A DNA stretch of 64,000 bases from Tetrapisispora phaffii CBS 4417 (GCF_000236905.1 NC_016533.1:248001-312000), one strand, 5' to 3'. Positions 46,787 to 57,696 are shown, counted from the stretch's first letter. Made by a program: numbers and translations. The notes: a model not told the origin generated them from the sequence alone.

Positions 46787-49700
46787 TTATATGTCTTTTT
46801 ATCGTGTGTGTTTTTCCGTTTTGTTTGTTTTTTGTAATCAAGCTTACTTAATATGATATATCATTATAATATATGAATAATAACAGGATATTGAAAGGTA
46901 AGAGAGAGAAATGCTTAAACAAGTAATTTTTTAATTATTAAAGTTTGAAGTAACACAATTTCAAAATTAAATCTGAGAACAAATTGACTCAATTGACAGA
47001 TTAAAAAAATGAAACAATTTACATAATTCCAATAATTCTGTCGATATATATATTAATAGCTTCTTAGTCAATAGCTGTCCTTTTTTTTTTTGGTTCCAAA
47101 CAAAAAGAATATGGTAATCACTTCTAAACAGTATTTTACTTATTCAATCATTTCCCAATGTTATAAAATGAATCAGCAGGGAAAATTAAGTAGATTCATT
47201 TTTATTTTTATTTTTATTTTTTAAAATACGATAATGGTCAAGTACCTTAAAACATACAGTAACAAAACTTCGAAAATAACAAAAGACAGAGATGTTTATT
47301 CAACACTTACCTTGCACTGCTATTGTCTTATTATTTGATGTTGTTATCTGATTTTATTATGTTCTGATTAGAACCGTAAAAATGTTGAGTCCGCTTACAG
47401 AATCTAGAATAGAGAAAGAGTGTTCCATCTGCAAGAAAAATTCACATCTAGTAAATGACAAAAAAGTCTATAAAAGTGGAATGACTAACAGGTATCGACG
47501 TTAGAAACCCTATTACAAGCGAGACGTAGGGAAGGTTGTTTTTTTATGTTGTTGTTATCATAACAAAAAAGTGAAATAAACTTAAATCAAGCAGGTTGGG
47601 ACAAGTACAAATCTTTTCAAAATGTTGGCTTGAATATTCCTCATTGAATCTGAAAAAGGTAAGAGGGTTAATAATAGAATATATTGTACAATGAAGGGAA
47701 AAGATCTTAATTGTTTCCAAGAGGGACAGAAGCAGTGATAGCTCTTAATGAATAACTGCTGGACCAAGCAAAACGCAACAACAACAAGATATGCAGGTGA
47801 TGTAGCTAACAATAGAATGGGAGGTTGGTGGATACACAATTAAGAAGCATTTTGTTTTCAACTCAATGATAATAGTGAATTAACATTGAGTTACGGCAAC
47901 CGAACAAACGCAACCAAAGAACGATTGCTTTCGTAAAGTTTACTGAACTCCATAGTAGTTACCCATACAGCAACAACAGCCATGTGAAAGAGTTAGTAAA
48001 GGAAAGAAACGTACTGGAGATACAGTGTATGTGGTGCTGGTGTCAACGCAAGGGTGAGTTTAAAGTGAAACCATATATTAAGTTGAAAGTAAAGAAAAGA
48101 GAAGAGAAGACCGTAGCACAAAAAGAAATGCGTCCTAGTTTTCAAATTCGTGTTTTGTTAACGACAGTGATTAGTGCGTAGAACAGCACGAAATCGTTAA
48201 GGTGTTTTCAATAAATCTTAAGATTTCGAAATTGGAACTTGGCGCGACTTAATCCGTTTTAACGTTGTGGGTCTGAAAACGAAAGAAGAGACAATCAGTG
48301 TAGTTTGGAGTCCCTTTTCTTGTAAATGTAAGCCAGGTCGATGTGCACGTCTGATACTGACAATGACAATCAATCACTGACGATGTGTCGTGGGAGTGCC
48401 TGGTGCAACACATATTAAGTCCCTGCTACGGCGTTGTTGTGCTAATAGAAACACAAATGTGGAGAACAAGAACGTAGCAGATCATTATCTTTCATATTTG
48501 ATAATAAAAAGGATGTATCCCTTTTGGGACTGGGCTGTTTTCGTTGATTCCCTGTGTGTCAGCGGACATTTCGAGACATCGACCAATGCTTGTGTACTTT
48601 GTGCGTGCAAAACAGAGTGGCAGTGATTGTCGTGCATGTGATGACAACACGTCGGACCAGCAACAGATTTCTGCGTCAGTATACCGCCGTAGCCCTCTGT
48701 TACTGGATTGCGTTGCACGGCAATTGTTCTGCAAAATGAATGAAACGAAATGAAAACAATCGCGGGGTTTTGTAGTTTATCTTTTGTTTGTGTTCAATTC
48801 AACAAAGTTTGTTGCAGCTCATTGTCACACTACCACTTGCACTGTGAATGAAGAGAGAGAGAGAAGGCTGGACAGGATAAGGAGAAGGGGGCGTGGACGT
48901 TTCTGCGTGCCTCTCTAACAAAAAATAAAAGCATGGCAATGAAAACACGCAGAGCAAGAGGGTATTGGTGGTAACCGGGTGGTGAGTGGGAAAGCGGATG
49001 TGAGTTCCGTGGTTGTCGCTGATAGACAGCAGGAATTGTGGGCCTCCTTGCTGTATGTTTCCGCATTTTTTCCGCTTTCACATTGCAAGGGCCCGTTTGG
49101 GAACACATCGTCTCGTTTACTCTTCGTGTTTTTTCTCATTTCCAGTGTTTTCTTGGAGATATCTGAGAAAACACTCTCGGTCAGATGACGGGCAGAGAAA
49201 GCGAGGGCAACAGATCCACTATTCTTGATACGCATACATATCTATGTGTCCCTACAGCAAATGTGCTATCTTTCCGGACCGCACTTTGACACAGGTGTGC
49301 AGTAAAGAAGACCCTATCCGCATTGACTAGCTACCCTGGCGGACGCTGTGCGTTGTTGTTTGTTTGTTGTTGTTGTTTCACCCGCGCCTGCTCGCAACAC
49401 TGACACTATGAGATAATTTCGTTCAATTTGTTTTCTTCAACGCTTGCGTCTTATATCCCGCTCCTTTCTTGCTCTACGAAGTCCATGTGCACTCCATGTA
49501 TCCTCTTTGTATCTGCATCTCTCGGCGGCCCGCGAGCAAATAAAAGTCTATTGTTATTGGATGGCCAAGCCATCGCAGGAAGTGGCTACCAAACCCAAGC
49601 CACTCTCTTTTACGTAACCTTCATTGAACAATTATCGCGTAATCACGGTACCTAGATCTAATAGTATAGAGTAATGGGCCGTGCGGTGGTTTGACTGTGT

Positions 49701-51662
49701 GTTTTTGGTAATTGACTTTTTTTGTTTCGTTTCTTTCTGCAGCTTTTTCTCTGTGCGCGAGAAAATTCTTTTCGAGTGTGTTTTTGTTTTTGCACGGTTG
49801 TCTCCGACTTTCTCCACGGGTGTTCCCGTCGATCTGGTGACAATCTGATGACAATCTGGTGTTTTCATCGTTCTCCACGAAAACTCACACAGCATTCTGG
49901 TACTTTTGTACTATTATGCACACTGTCGTGTGGGAAAATACCAACGTTAATACCGTCTAGTATTGTAATGTACTGTCAGCATCTTCTTTACTTGATGAAT
50001 TGCATTGCTCGAGGGAATGACAGCAGATGACCAGCAGCTATATCTTGTCATTTTGATATGATAGAGCACTTCAATTACGGGTTGGGAGGTGAGACAATGA
50101 GTAATTCGTTTATTGGCAGATAAATTGACTCGCGACCGTTTAGTTGCAACTCGATTACACTGTAGCTCTTACTCTCTTTTTATAAAAGAACTCATTCAAA
50201 TATTCGTGATTGTTGAAATGCTTAACTTACCCGATGCGGAAAATTCAAATTGGAGGGGAAACCAATTTAGGAAATCGCTAGTAATATGCTCCTGTATCTC
50301 TCTATTCTCCATTACAACACATCATTTTGTCCATCTACTTGCATTCAGGTCTTTCGGAAGCAAAGGATCGATGGTATTACTTAAAACTACGGATTCTCTT
50401 TTTTGGCTTCTTCAATCACGACGCTGACACTGTCCGTGATGGGGCGACTGTGTCGCGTAATTAACTCAAATATATTAGAAACTGTATTAGAAGAACATTC
50501 ATTCAAGTAATCGCTGGCCTACTGTTGAAGTATATTGTGGTCATTCGGAAGTGAAAGATACTTCCTTTCAAAGCATTGACATATAAATACGGCGCACCTT
50601 GATATTATCTCCTTGTGTTGATGATAGCTCCATTTTGTGTATATATCATATCTTAGTGAGAAGCACCAAATAAATATTATAAGCTTTGACGCTAACTCCT
50701 ATACTATCTGTTACTCGTAATTTTGAAGCTAATCCATCTGCTTATCTGAATTCTCCAATAAAGATAAACAGTGTCTAATGCCACACCTACAGGTACCTTA
50801 TTTGCCCTCATTGCTGTACAAGATTAATGTAAGTGGGCGTCTTGTTGGAACAGAACACAGGTTACTTATTCATACGTCCGTCACGAAATGAATTTCTTGG
50901 ATGCATCGATTCCTTTAGCTGTTCTCTGACCGAAAAATGTTGACATAGTTTTATTGAAGTATTCCAATACTTACCCAATTGAAATTACTACAGAATAAAG
51001 TTTTGAAAAATTCAATATATAGAATCTACTTGCAATATGGTAATGCATGGAGATACTCAAGACTTTACGTAACACACACGACAACTATGTTGTAATGTGT
51101 GTTTCTAATGCTATGATGTTCGATTGCCAATTTCAAACATTGTCATTAGTGACATTAATTGCGCTGTCTACTGTGGAGGCGAATTAAGTAATGGCACTTG
51201 AATGCGTTATGTACATATTTAAACATATAACAGAAAACGAATTGAAGTCTTAATTGTTTAAGAGCAAAGAACAGTTATTTTTAAATCAACCTTAGAATCC
51301 TGCAACCGACTTGAAGCATGCTACTCGAATGGCAAAAAAACCTATCTTGCTGGGCAGTTTCGCATATTAGTGCATCGGCTACCAAAAAGAAATCTTTAAT
51401 TCTATGAAAAGATCAAATTAGTGACGCCAATTTAAACATTCACCATCGACCTTATTGCAAACAATAAAAACCTCAATTGCTCATAATGACAAACAATATT
51501 ATCCTCTCTACTTTCACAGTTAACTACGTTCTCGTTCTATTTTCAAAAAAAGATAAATATACATTAAAAAATATAAAGATCATCAATATTTATTATATAT
51601 TTTTTCTTAAATACGATTCGTTAAAATTAATAGAGATTATAAAAGTTTATAATTCCTTAAAT
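46787..51662. promoter_or_regulatory. 4.9-kb gene-poor region upstream of the APSES gene
   Basis: No open frame here is convincing: all are short, many start with non-ATG codons, and overlapping frames on both strands resemble nothing I know. The flank next to the gene (46.8-47.6 kb) is AT-rich. From about 48.2 to 49.9 kb GC content rises clearly, and the sequence contains TG-rich (TGTTTGTTGTTGTTG near 49358) and CACCC-type motifs. From 50 kb to 51.6 kb it is AT-rich again, with a TTACCCG (50227-50233) and an imperfect hairpin near 51070-51102. The 3' end of FBA1 bounds it. Unrecognised noncoding RNAs are possible. Confidence 0.5.
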
Positions 51663-52748
51663 TTATAAGACGTTCTTGGTGTGGAAGATGGTTAAGGCTT
51701 CGTCAATTCTCTTAGACATAGTGACTTCACCAGTTCTAACCCAGACTCTTGGGTCGAAGTACTTCTTGTTTGGCTTGTCAGCACCTTCTGGGTTACCGAC
51801 CATAGTCATGATGTAGTCCTTCTTGTTTAAGACGTAGTCTCTGATACCAGTCAGGTAAGCGTATTGACAGTCAGTGTCTAAGTTGACCTTGACAACACCG
51901 TTGCTGATACCGGTGTTGAATTCTTCTTGGGTAGAACCAGAACCACCGTGGAAGACCAAGTATAATGGCTTAGAGTCAGCAGCGACACCGATCTTTTCAG
52001 CAGCGTACTTTTGGTGGTCACCTAAGATTTCTGGGGACAAGACGACGTTACCTGGCTTGTAGACACCGTGAACGTTACCGAAAGCAGCAGCAATGGAGAA
52101 GTTAGGAGAGATTGGGGCTAAAGCTTCGTGGACAGCGAAGACAGTTTCTGGGGAAGTGTATAGGTCTTCCTTGGAGACGTGTTCGTTGTTGACACCATCT
52201 TCTTCACCACCGGTGATACCGATTTCCATTTCTAACCATTGGTTCATGGCAGACATTCTCTTGAAGTACTTGACACAAGTGCTGATGTTTTCATCATCGG
52301 ATTCTTCAGATAAATCCAACATATGGGAAGAGAATAATGGTTCACCGTGGACCTTGAAGTAAGCTTCATCGGCTTCTAACATACCATCGAACCATGGTAA
52401 TAATTTCTTAGCACAATGGTCAGAGTGTAGGACGACTGGGATACCGTAAGCTGGAGCAATAGATCTGATGTAGTGAGCAGCAGCAATGGAACCTTGGATA
52501 GAAGCGTTTTGACCTTCGTTGGAGATACCCTTACCAGCAAAGTAAGCGGCACCACCGTTAGAGGTTTGTAAAATGATTGGAGACTTGGCATCTCTGGCAG
52601 CTTCTAAAGCAGCAACGGCAGTAGAAGAGGAGGTAACGTTAATAGCTGGAATAGCGAAGTTGTTAGCCTTGGCGTAGTCAAATAAAGCTTTGACATCGTC
52701 ACCGACAATGACACCGGTCTTTCTCTTTAAAACAGCTTGGACACCCAT
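51663..52748 (-). CDS. FBA1: FBA1, class II fructose-1,6-bisphosphate aldolase
   Basis: The zinc-dependent glycolytic aldolase cleaves fructose-1,6-bisphosphate to DHAP and glyceraldehyde-3-phosphate in the cytosol. The 361-aa product is close to the S. cerevisiae length (359). Active-site motifs are present: VVLHSDHCAKKLLPW (zinc His and catalytic Asp), the GITGGEEDGVNN loop, GNVHGVYKPG (zinc His), VFHGGSGS (zinc His) and KVNLDTDCQYA (substrate binding). Codons are strongly biased to the yeast preferred set (for example GGT, TTG, AAG, GAA), unlike most neighbours, which fits very high expression. S. cerevisiae FBA1 is YKL060C. Confidence 0.99.
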   Translation of the reverse strand: MGVQAVLKRKTGVIVGDDVKALFDYAKANNFAIPAINVTSSSTAVAALEAARDAKSPIILQTSNGGAAYFAGKGISNEGQNASIQGSIAAAHYIRSIAPAYGIPVVLHSDHCAKKLLPWFDGMLEADEAYFKVHGEPLFSSHMLDLSEESDDENISTCVKYFKRMSAMNQWLEMEIGITGGEEDGVNNEHVSKEDLYTSPETVFAVHEALAPISPNFSIAAAFGNVHGVYKPGNVVLSPEILGDHQKYAAEKIGVAADSKPLYLVFHGGSGSTQEEFNTGISNGVVKVNLDTDCQYAYLTGIRDYVLNKKDYIMTMVGNPEGADKPNKKYFDPRVWVRTGEVTMSKRIDEALTIFHTKNVL

Positions 52749-53119
52749 TTTTGGTATTAGTATGTATGTATGTTAAGTAAGGTATAAATTTACTGATGAT
52801 ATGTAGCAAGTATGAAAAAGGAACAGAACTAAATACAGAGAGAATGTATGCAATATGTAGAACGACAAAAGCAAATGGGAAAATACCAAGTTCTGAGAAA
52901 AGGACTTAATCAAAGAATTGAAGGGTACTTTATATATTATCTTAAAAAGATTTTTTTTCCAGAAATGAAACTTTTCAGTTCTTCAACGGTTTCCATTTCT
53001 TGTTGTGTTTTAATCTTTAGAAAGAAAATATTTCACTCTTTTCCTTGTCTCTCTTTACTTTTTCATTTTATTCTTGTTACAAGTGATACGATAAGAATTA
53101 GCAAACAACGAACAACCAA

Positions 53120-53132
53120 CCACCCATAACCT
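53120..53132 (+). promoter_or_regulatory. Rap1-like site upstream of FBA1
   Basis: CCACCCATAACCT resembles the Rap1 consensus ACACCCATACATT and lies about 375 bp upstream of FBA1. Rap1 with Gcr1 drives glycolytic genes in S. cerevisiae. Motif evidence only. Confidence 0.4.
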
Positions 53133-53340
53133 CCGTAACGTCTCTTACAATCCTACCAACATGAAAAGTCTCTCACAATTAGCCATTACGTTTGTTGTTT
53201 ATAGTGCTTTACAACTATATCTTTAACTGAATATCGACTATAAAGTACTGTCTCGTTGGTATTGAACTTCCAAAATAGAAAAATCGACTGAGCAATATTT
53301 CACTCAAAAGTTTCTTGTCAGGAAGTGGCAAGTGGAGACA

Positions 53341-53371
53341 GCATGGTATAGCGTAGCATAGCATGGTATAG
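53341..53371. repeat. short tandem duplication, period 20
   Basis: GCATGGTATAG at 53341-53351 recurs at 53361-53371 with related AGCATAG-type sequence between. Confidence 0.6.
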
Positions 53372-53501
53372 TTTATCGACAGGTGCTATTAGTTGTGACG
53401 GTGGTGACTATGTCTGCTGCTGGACGGGATATGGTAGTGTGAGTGTGTGGTGCGTGGCAGAATGCCACTAACGCGTGTAGGGTGATTGCGGGTTTGCTGG
53501 C

Positions 53502-53668
53502 CGGGATTCCACTATTTCTGCTGGATGGCGGCGTGCGTGATGAAAAGCGTTTAGTGGAAGCGCGTCGTGGAAATAGCTCACGTTCCCGGCGGGGATCGCC
53601 GGGAGAAAGACGGGCTACCTGTGCGCGTCCTACGTTGCGGTGGGTGTCTGGCTGTCGGGATTCCACTA
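53502..53668. repeat. 13-bp direct repeat CGGGATTCCACTA in GC-rich island
   Basis: Exact copies at 53502-53514 and 53656-53668, 154 bp apart. CGG-containing repeats like this are of the kind read by Zn2Cys6 regulators, but no regulator can be named. Confidence 0.5.
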
Positions 53669-53764
53669 ATCAGCTACAACAGACGTCAAGCTGCTCTCGT
53701 GGACTTTTTGCTTTTTCTTGTTTGGTTGGTTTGGCACGTGATCTGTGTCCGGTGTCAGACTATG

Positions 53765-53796
53765 CTGTTTGCTGACGCGTGCGCGTCAGCAAACAG
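53765..53796. repeat. 32-bp perfect palindrome (15-bp arms, 2-bp centre)
   Basis: CTGTTTGCTGACGCG (53765-53779) and CGCGTCAGCAAACAG (53782-53796) are exact reverse complements around TG. It lies about 290 bp before the orphan gene's ATG and directly before a (TA)n TATA stretch. A TGACGCG half-site faces outward in each arm. Confidence 0.85.
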
Positions 53797-54083
53797 TGTG
53801 CAGTTAATATATATATATATAGCATGCTTTTACTTTTGTTTGCTTATGTCTCAAGATTACTTACTAGAAACAAATAGTCTCTTTAATGTTGTCTTTTTAT
53901 TGTTTAGCTTAACAATATAGCAATGAGATTTTGTTAATGGCTAAATTGGTTTGCTAATTATTAAATTTACGGAAAATTGATTTTTCATATATAAGCTTAT
54001 ATAACCAGGTCGCCATTTCTTAACAGACAGTACTATATACTTGATCCAATAAAAACATCTATACACCTATACACCTACGCAAA

Positions 54084-54557
54084 ATGAGACTAATATACAC
54101 TATACTTTGTTCACTGCTACCACTATGTTTTCTCGCATTTGCACTGCCAATGGAGAACACTCTGATAAACAATGCAATTGGAGTGAAGAATCTTTACAAA
54201 ACATTGGATGCTGTTTGGAAAGATAACTTCTTCGTAAACTTGTTTCGAATGGTCTCTGCAGGAGAGACTTTTGTAGAAATACCGGAATTGAATGATTATG
54301 AAATGTATACTTGGTGGGCCAAATACAATAATGAAGTCAATCAAACGGTGATGGAACAAGAGAACTCGGTTGTTGGTAATAAATGGTACATTGAAGGAAT
54401 TAACTTCATGGATTATAAAGCGTCAGATCATAAAAGTTTGTTGAAAAATTTGAATAGAAAGTTTAAAAGTTTACTTGGCTACATGCCGGGGTTCTTTGTT
54501 TTGTCTGTAACAAACACAAATGTCTACGAGGGTTATGAGGAATACTTCCATTTATAA
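54084..54557 (+). CDS. putative secreted protein, 157 aa, unrecognised
   Basis: I do not recognise a family. The ATG at 54084 is in good context (A-rich) and a TATATAAG box lies about 90 bp upstream. The N-terminus is a clear signal peptide: MRLIYTILCSLLPLCFLAFA with probable cleavage after residue 20. The mature part (about 137 aa) has no second membrane segment, no GPI-type hydrophobic tail and no cysteine. It has one N-glycosylation sequon (NQT near residue 91) and is rich in aromatic residues (many Trp, Tyr, Phe). Its length, unbroken frame, TATA box and signal peptide argue for a real gene. FBA1 and NUP120 are near each other in S. cerevisiae (YKL060C, YKL057C) with no such gene between, so this looks like a lineage-specific insertion. 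Confidence 0.7.
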   Translation: MRLIYTILCSLLPLCFLAFALPMENTLINNAIGVKNLYKTLDAVWKDNFFVNLFRMVSAGETFVEIPELNDYEMYTWWAKYNNEVNQTVMEQENSVVGNKWYIEGINFMDYKASDHKSLLKNLNRKFKSLLGYMPGFFVLSVTNTNVYEGYEEYFHL

Positions 54558-54618
54558 TTCTGAGTCTGTAAAATAGATATTATTGTGATTCTACATATAT
54601 ATCTTTATATAGTTTAAG

Positions 54619-57600
54619 CTAATGTGTTAATGCTGAATTTTTGTTTTTAATAGATGTAACGGTGATTATTTCGCCATTGTACAAAATCCACTTATCGTTT
54701 GAATCAGCAAAACTATTTAGAACATTACCTATCATAGTGTAACACTTCATCTTCATCTTGTCATCGCCACCAACTTGGACTGTGTAGTCATATAATATTT
54801 CTGCAGCTTTTCTTTCTTGTTTTGTTATTATCCTAAAACTGTATAGTTTTTTATAACTACTCCAGTCAGAAATATGCAATTGTTGAGTAAGTATGTTATC
54901 GATTATCTCAATGTCACTTGGGGACAAAAATAATTTTGTCGTACTGTTAATAAAACACAATCTTAATAAGTTAGAGAAAAATGAATCACTGCTAGTATTA
55001 TTTATCAATAGAAGCTTTCTGAAATACGTCTCTCTAAGTTCAGTATTTAAGACATCGTGTCCAAGTCTTAATACATCTAGCGCTTCTCCATATAGACGGA
55101 AATTTATCAGCAAATCTAAGAATTGTGTTAGTTGTTGAACTTTAAATTCATGAGTTTCTTTATCCTCCACATATGTGCTAGAAAATTCTAAAGATTTTTT
55201 GATAGATTTTAATGCAATATCTAAATGATTGTGATTAGCAAATAATACAGATAATTCATAAAAGAACGCTGAGTTCCTATATGGTAAACAAAAGACAGAT
55301 AGTAAAGGTCTCCAGATGTTTGATGAGTCATTATCGATGTTTTTAAAGATTACTGGCAGCTTATCCTTCATTAATTCAGCATAGTTATGTAATTGGAAAA
55401 ATTCATATGACTTCTCCATTTGATTAGACCTGAATAATAGCATAGCAATAAATAGTTCATGGTCTGCATTATTTCTAATGTAATATTTCCATGAAATGTT
55501 CTTAAGTAACTGTTCTCTCTTAAATTCTGAAGAGGTAATATCATATACAACAATATCATTGATATATCTCATATAAAATGGGTTAATAGTACTATCAAAA
55601 GAATATAGTTCAGAAGTAGCATAGTTAGTGAAGGCAAATAATTCATTGTAATTATTAAATTTAACACCTGTCTTATATTTTGAAACTTGCAGTAGCACTT
55701 CAGATAAGAATTTATCTTTATCTTGCCCAAACAAGGACAGATATAATGATTGTTTATAATGTAGTTCAATCAGATTATCCAGTTGCTTCTCAAATACGGA
55801 ATAATCAAAGTCTAACAATGTGAAGGTCAATAAAATTCTTAAAATAATATCATGTTGGATAACTAGCTGATTGTATAAACTCTTGATTGCAACAATGTTC
55901 CATAACGTGTCATCAGTCAAAGAGCTGATAAAATCACCATTACGGACGTTAATTTGATGTAAATGATTGTCAATGAACGTATTCAGCAAAGAAATGACAT
56001 CAAATGATTTCAATTCATGAAACAAAATATTTATATTCGAAGTTTCCAAGTGCGATTTTACTGTACTGTTAAATATCTCTGTTAGTTTTTGGTTTGGTGA
56101 TAATGTTTCTGGTAGTTCTTTAGTAACAAAACCTAAAAATTGATTAGATAGTTCTGTTAAAACTTGTGGAGAAATAGTGGCCGAAAACCCGTAAATAGTC
56201 ATTAAATATCTTGAGATGTTATCATCATAACTTGAGGAATTGATATTATAATACAATTTCTCTAATGAAGAGTTAATCTTGTAAACGGAATGGTTGAAAA
56301 ATTGTTGGCAATTGATAACAATAATTTCATCATTAAGAATAGAAATGGAAGACGCTTGATCACATTTGCTTTTAATATCTTTTAGTAAAGTTTCCAAATT
56401 TGCTAAATATTCTGCATTTAACACTTCACGGGATGGAATAGATATGTTGTTTTGTATTAAAATATTTTCAGCTTCTTCAAATATACAGTTCGGATATCTG
56501 GATTGTAACCCAACCAGTGCTTTATTCAAATCAGAGTTATCAACCTCAGTGTCAAATTTAATTTCCTCTAAAGTTTTATTCGTAGTTTCATACCAATTGT
56601 ATCTATCCATTTCTTCATTTTCAATATTTAAAATTTGCAATTTGTTAGTGGATCCACTTTTCCAAAGGACTACTATATCAAAAAATGTGCTTGGTAAACT
56701 TAGATCTAAAGTGGATATGATTTTAAAATCGACTAATGACCATAATGAAGAGGATGGCAAATTAGATGAAATCGAGCTGACTATATTTAACATAACGTCA
56801 TCATTGTTATCAATACTTAAATAACCTAACTGAAAAATACCATTGAAAAATGGCAAATAGGCAGTCAATATATTATCGAAGATTTTTAAGTAGCTACCAA
56901 TGGATTCATATCCACTACTACTTTCTTTATTTAGATGGGCTTGTTCGGCTAGATCGTATTCAGCGGTAATTGAATATTTTTCTAAGTTCCAGATCTTCAA
57001 CTTATAATTTTCTGTCAATACAATTAAAAATTTATTGTGATACACAACACAACTTATGATCCTATCAGTTAATCTATTTTTTTTACTTGAGAAGAAACTT
57101 GATAAACTTCTTAAGTATGATTCATCGCTAAATAGAATTGGTTCTAAAGCGTCATCACTTGTTCTTTTTAAGCCTAATAAACCACCATCCTTTAAGAAAA
57201 CCACTGAGAATTCATCAGAAACTTTATAAAGCAAATGTGGTAATCTAATGCTAAAATCGTATGGGTTCATTAACGTAAACCAATCAGTTGGAAACTCTAC
57301 ATCGTTATTCAATAAAGATTCGATTGGAAAAGTTAATCTTAAAAACATACCTGTCTTTAAAATCATTTCAAATTCCAAATTATCCGCTTTTATATAAGAA
57401 ACTAAAGTATGCTCTTCATGCATCAATGCATTAGGAAGTTCAATATGGATTTTTCTTCTGTTATGAGTTTCTGACAGTGCATATAAAGATAGGATTGAAT
57501 ATGAATTAGATAAGTGATATGCAATGTATTGGTTATTTGGTAATTCAATGGTAGTTGAATAATTCGTAAGACCCAAGTTTGAGACGTTTTTGAAATCATC

Positions 57601-57696
57601 TGTTTCATTATTTAACGAAAGAAAGATGACATTTTGTTTCAGGGACTCAGAGTTGAATTGTAAAATGCTACTATCTAACTTTGATAGTAGGTACAT
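54619..57696 (-). CDS. NUP120: NUP120, Y-complex scaffold nucleoporin
   Basis: Nup120 is a structural subunit of the Nup84 (Y) complex of the nuclear pore. The 1025-aa product (S. cerevisiae 1037) aligns with S. cerevisiae Nup120 along its length. An N-terminal beta-propeller (about 1-390) has NPYDFSIRLPHLLYKVS and VVFLKDGGLLGLKR, and an alpha-helical domain fills the rest. Conserved blocks are SRYPNCIFEEAENIL, YRNSAFFYELSVLF and LNFRLYGEALDVLRLGHDVL-type segments near the C-terminus. No break. S. cerevisiae NUP120 is YKL057C. It is convergent with the orphan secreted gene, only 61 bp apart. Confidence 0.96.
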   Translation of the reverse strand: MYLLSKLDSSILQFNSESLKQNVIFLSLNNETDDFKNVSNLGLTNYSTTIELPNNQYIAYHLSNSYSILSLYALSETHNRRKIHIELPNALMHEEHTLVSYIKADNLEFEMILKTGMFLRLTFPIESLLNNDVEFPTDWFTLMNPYDFSIRLPHLLYKVSDEFSVVFLKDGGLLGLKRTSDDALEPILFSDESYLRSLSSFFSSKKNRLTDRIISCVVYHNKFLIVLTENYKLKIWNLEKYSITAEYDLAEQAHLNKESSSGYESIGSYLKIFDNILTAYLPFFNGIFQLGYLSIDNNDDVMLNIVSSISSNLPSSSLWSLVDFKIISTLDLSLPSTFFDIVVLWKSGSTNKLQILNIENEEMDRYNWYETTNKTLEEIKFDTEVDNSDLNKALVGLQSRYPNCIFEEAENILIQNNISIPSREVLNAEYLANLETLLKDIKSKCDQASSISILNDEIIVINCQQFFNHSVYKINSSLEKLYYNINSSSYDDNISRYLMTIYGFSATISPQVLTELSNQFLGFVTKELPETLSPNQKLTEIFNSTVKSHLETSNINILFHELKSFDVISLLNTFIDNHLHQINVRNGDFISSLTDDTLWNIVAIKSLYNQLVIQHDIILRILLTFTLLDFDYSVFEKQLDNLIELHYKQSLYLSLFGQDKDKFLSEVLLQVSKYKTGVKFNNYNELFAFTNYATSELYSFDSTINPFYMRYINDIVVYDITSSEFKREQLLKNISWKYYIRNNADHELFIAMLLFRSNQMEKSYEFFQLHNYAELMKDKLPVIFKNIDNDSSNIWRPLLSVFCLPYRNSAFFYELSVLFANHNHLDIALKSIKKSLEFSSTYVEDKETHEFKVQQLTQFLDLLINFRLYGEALDVLRLGHDVLNTELRETYFRKLLLINNTSSDSFFSNLLRLCFINSTTKLFLSPSDIEIIDNILTQQLHISDWSSYKKLYSFRIITKQERKAAEILYDYTVQVGGDDKMKMKCYTMIGNVLNSFADSNDKWILYNGEIITVTSIKNKNSALTH

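Larger units (their letters stand above)
52749..54083. promoter_or_regulatory. FBA1 / orphan-gene divergent region with GC-rich island
   Basis: 1.3 kb between divergent genes. The FBA1 side (52.75-53.3 kb) is AT-rich with pyrimidine tracts and holds a Rap1-like CACCCATAAC (53121-53130). A GC-rich island spans about 53,380-53,800, by eye well above half G+C in parts. It carries a repeated 13-mer, a small 8-bp hairpin (TCCCGGCG at 53584-53591 and CGCCGGGA at 53597-53604) and a 32-bp palindrome. Next comes (TA)n at about 53807-53820, and a TATATAAG box at 53988-53995 for the orphan gene. Open frames within the island are probably due to its high GC. Confidence 0.5.

Noticed and set aside
49838..49870. 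C/D-box snoRNA suggested by TGATGACA
   Set aside because: No convincing D box or terminal stem at a suitable distance.
48390..50427. Several 60-106-codon frames in the 4.9-kb region
   Set aside because: Short, overlapping on both strands, several with non-ATG starts, Cys/His-rich in the way of chance translations. None has a domain.
53373..53920. Overlapping frames of about 100 codons in the GC-rich island near FBA1
   Set aside because: High GC lowers stop-codon frequency. No homology, and both strands are open at once.
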